Shown in pieces: positions 22,599-24,476 of a stretch of 24,476 nucleotides of DNA (its first letter is position 1; each line of letters starts with the position of its first letter). Source of the stretch: Desulfobacula sp. (GTDB lineage Bacteria; Desulfobacterota; Desulfobacteria; Desulfobacterales; Desulfobacteraceae). The notes under the pieces are model-generated. The model made no database searches, had not been told where the DNA came from, and saw only the letters and a list, made by a program, of their open reading frames with translations. The stretch lies in NCBI GenBank assembly GCA_023139225.1, contig JAGLNZ010000048.1, positions 1 through 24,476 on the forward strand, in the 5' to 3' direction. The translations under genes and the position numbers were made by a program.

Positions 22599-23924
22599 AT
22601 GAAAAAAATTATTATCACTATTGTGCTGATTATCATCATTGTTGGGGTTGGAATACCGTTTTTCAGCGGGCTTATGATGGAGCGGATCGTAAAACAGTCT
22701 TTTGGAGATATCAATCGGGTCTATGCTGATACCGGATCTGATGTTTCTATTGAAATCAGTCAGTATGACAGAGGTTTTTCTTCTTCTCGGATTGAATGGA
22801 AAATCAAACTGGGTGTCCTTAAGGCCTTTTACGGGATTGAGGAAATCGTATTTGTAGACCGCGCAGGTCACGGTTTTACAAGTATTGTATCAAAAACAAG
22901 CCTGGAGAAAAATAAATGGTTCACAGATTTTGTGAACAATAAATTGGATGGGAAAAATCCTCTGGATATTAAGACCGAATATAAGTTTTCAGGCAAGATT
23001 GAATCAACGCTTATCTTGGATGCCTTTTCATTTAAAGACGGCAGCGATGTTATTAAGATAAGGTCTGGACAAATGTTCAGCATACTTGATAAAGACGTGA
23101 AAAACATTTTTTCTAAAATGACCTGGGCAGGATGCCGGGTTCCCGGAAAAATCAGGATGGACACCCTTTCTTTTAATTCAAAAATAAAAAAAATATCCAC
23201 ATATATCTGGGATGGCAATTTTTCTTTTGCTGTTAAAAATATCGAGACAGATGACAGCAAAGAACAATTTGAACTTACAAATTTAAACTGCGATTACACT
23301 CTGGATTATAATAAGGAAGAACATTTATTATCCGTTGGAATGGGATATGGCATTGACAGCATTAAGTCCGGGCAGGATTATATTAATAACGCCTTTGTCC
23401 GAATCGGGTTAAACCAAATGGATGCGGCAGGATGTGAAGACTTTTTAAAGTTATATTCACGGATCATGAACGATGTTATGGGGCAGATTGCCAGATCGCA
23501 ACATGATCCCGATACAATGAAAAAAGCCATTGAGAAACAAATGTCAGCAATTGGTTTCCAGATGCTCGGGGTATATGAGAAATTTTTAAAAAAAGGATTT
23601 GAAATTCAAATTTCAGACTTAAGGGCTCAATTGCCCCAGGGAAACATCAAGGGAGATGTTACTTTAAGCCTTAAAAAAGACATGACCATGGCCCAGTTCA
23701 TTCCCATCATGATACAACCGGCAGCGGTACTTGACATTTTTCTTTTGAAATCCGATGTCAGCCTGCCCTGTGAACTGGTTGGTGATTATCAGTGGCTGCT
23801 CACGCCGGTATATCCCGGAATGCAGACCGGTTTGTTTATAAAAGACGGAGATAATTTGATACACAAGGCAGAAACAAGGGATGGGAAACTGTTATTAAAC
23901 GGAAATCAGGTGTTGTTAAACTAA
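22599..23924 (+). CDS. DUF945 (YdgA-type) membrane-anchored protein
   Basis: 441 residues. An N-terminal hydrophobic segment at about 3-24 is an uncleaved anchor or signal; the rest is a large, mostly beta-rich soluble domain expected in the periplasm. The pattern ERIVKQSF...SQYDRGFSSSRIEW near the start and PGMQTGLFIKDGD near the end match the E. coli YdgA/DUF945 family, whose biochemical role is not established. AAAGGG lies about 7 bases before the ATG. It diverges from the second dctP. Nothing ties it to the catabolic genes, so it is probably an unrelated envelope gene bordering the island. Confidence 0.8.
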   Translation: MKKIIITIVLIIIIVGVGIPFFSGLMMERIVKQSFGDINRVYADTGSDVSIEISQYDRGFSSSRIEWKIKLGVLKAFYGIEEIVFVDRAGHGFTSIVSKTSLEKNKWFTDFVNNKLDGKNPLDIKTEYKFSGKIESTLILDAFSFKDGSDVIKIRSGQMFSILDKDVKNIFSKMTWAGCRVPGKIRMDTLSFNSKIKKISTYIWDGNFSFAVKNIETDDSKEQFELTNLNCDYTLDYNKEEHLLSVGMGYGIDSIKSGQDYINNAFVRIGLNQMDAAGCEDFLKLYSRIMNDVMGQIARSQHDPDTMKKAIEKQMSAIGFQMLGVYEKFLKKGFEIQISDLRAQLPQGNIKGDVTLSLKKDMTMAQFIPIMIQPAAVLDIFLLKSDVSLPCELVGDYQWLLTPVYPGMQTGLFIKDGDNLIHKAETRDGKLLLNGNQVLLN

Positions 23925-23990
23925 ATACTTTTCAAAACGCTAAATTTGTTTTATTGATAAACTGGATTGAAACTCGACCATGGAGATAAA

Positions 23991-24476
23991 ATGTATTACT
24001 GCTATTTTAAATCCCCTCTGGGAAAGCTTTTACTGACCGGCAATAAACTGCTTGAAAGCTTAGATTTCCCCCGGGGAAAAACAAGGAAAGAGCCTGAAAC
24101 TGACTGGATATATAAAGAGGAAGTATTTTTAGAGGCAATAGATCAGCTTAAGGCCTATTTTAGCGGTGATTTGACAAAGTTTGATCTTAAATTGAATGTT
24201 CAGGGCACACATTTTCAAAAAATGGTCTGGCGCGAACTTGCGAAAATTCCATATGGAGAAACCATATCCTATGGTGAGCTTGCAAAAAGAATCGGGAACC
24301 CAAATGCATCAAGGGCTGTTGGTATGGCAAACGGGAAAAATCCTGTTTCAATTATAGTACCCTGCCACCGGGTTATCGGTAAAAACGGAAGCCTGACCGG
24401 TTTTGGCGGTGGGCTTGAGGTAAAAAAGAATCTGCTGGAATTTGAGAAAAGGAATTTAAATATCAGTGAAAAATGA
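23991..24476 (+). CDS. ogt: Methylated-DNA--[protein]-cysteine S-methyltransferase
   Basis: 161 residues from ATG 23991, which has GGAG 6 bases upstream; a TTG at 23967 would add 8 residues. It removes alkyl groups from O6 of guanine in DNA onto its own cysteine, a one-use repair protein. The acceptor is C125 in VPCHRVIG. The DNA-binding helix-turn-helix includes the finger arginine R108 (ASRAVGMANGKNP). The length and N-terminal domain suit Ogt rather than Ada. It ends exactly at the last base of the window. Positioned 66 bases after the DUF945 gene, with no clear terminator between, it may be co-transcribed with it. Confidence 0.93.
   Translation: MYYCYFKSPLGKLLLTGNKLLESLDFPRGKTRKEPETDWIYKEEVFLEAIDQLKAYFSGDLTKFDLKLNVQGTHFQKMVWRELAKIPYGETISYGELAKRIGNPNASRAVGMANGKNPVSIIVPCHRVIGKNGSLTGFGGGLEVKKNLLEFEKRNLNISEK

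Overview
The window looks like a catabolic island of an anaerobic, probably marine, sulfate-reducing bacterium of the Desulfobacterota (Desulfobacterales-like). This is inferred from gene content: a cytoplasmic molybdenum/iron-sulfur enzyme, a dehydrogenase-first hydroxyacyl-CoA dehydrogenase/enoyl-CoA hydratase fusion, two TRAP transporters, a reductive-dehalogenase-like protein and moderate GC. No rRNA, tRNA, CRISPR array, transposase or integrase was found.

Layout. (1) 1-1440: a strong terminator of an upstream gene, then a minus-strand operon of a MarR regulator, a 37-residue single-span membrane peptide and a hotdog thioesterase. (2) 1593-6374, plus strand: a Mo-bisPGD oxidoreductase, its short two-cluster ferredoxin subunit and an Old Yellow Enzyme/2,4-dienoyl-CoA reductase-type flavoprotein whose base composition differs from its neighbours. 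(3) 6694-16393, plus strand: acyl-CoA synthetase, long-type acyl-CoA dehydrogenase, TRAP transporter dctP-dctQ-dctM, the dehydrogenase/hydratase fusion and a divergent thiolase, closed by a strong terminator. (4) 16464-18216: a TetR regulator (minus) and a FadR-type GntR regulator (plus), diverging from a 400-base intergenic region. (5) 22348-18232, minus strand: a second TRAP transporter (dctP-dctQ-dctM) followed by a reductive-dehalogenase-like protein without a Tat signal. (6) 22599-24476, plus strand: a DUF945 protein and an O6-alkylguanine-DNA alkyltransferase, probably unrelated housekeeping genes.

Working model (inference). Organic acids enter by the TRAP systems, are activated to CoA thioesters and shortened by one beta-oxidation set. 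The Mo enzyme, its ferredoxin and the flavoprotein handle a redox step on an unsaturated, hydroxylated or ring-containing substrate. The cytoplasmic RdhA-like protein may remove halogen from an imported acid. A 14-base operator-like sequence recurs before the synthetase, dctQ and the fusion gene and is a good candidate site for the TetR protein. Tandem TTATTGAC elements with a 15-base period lie in the promoter regions of the Mo-enzyme and synthetase transcripts, suggesting a second shared control. The substrate cannot be read from the sequence.
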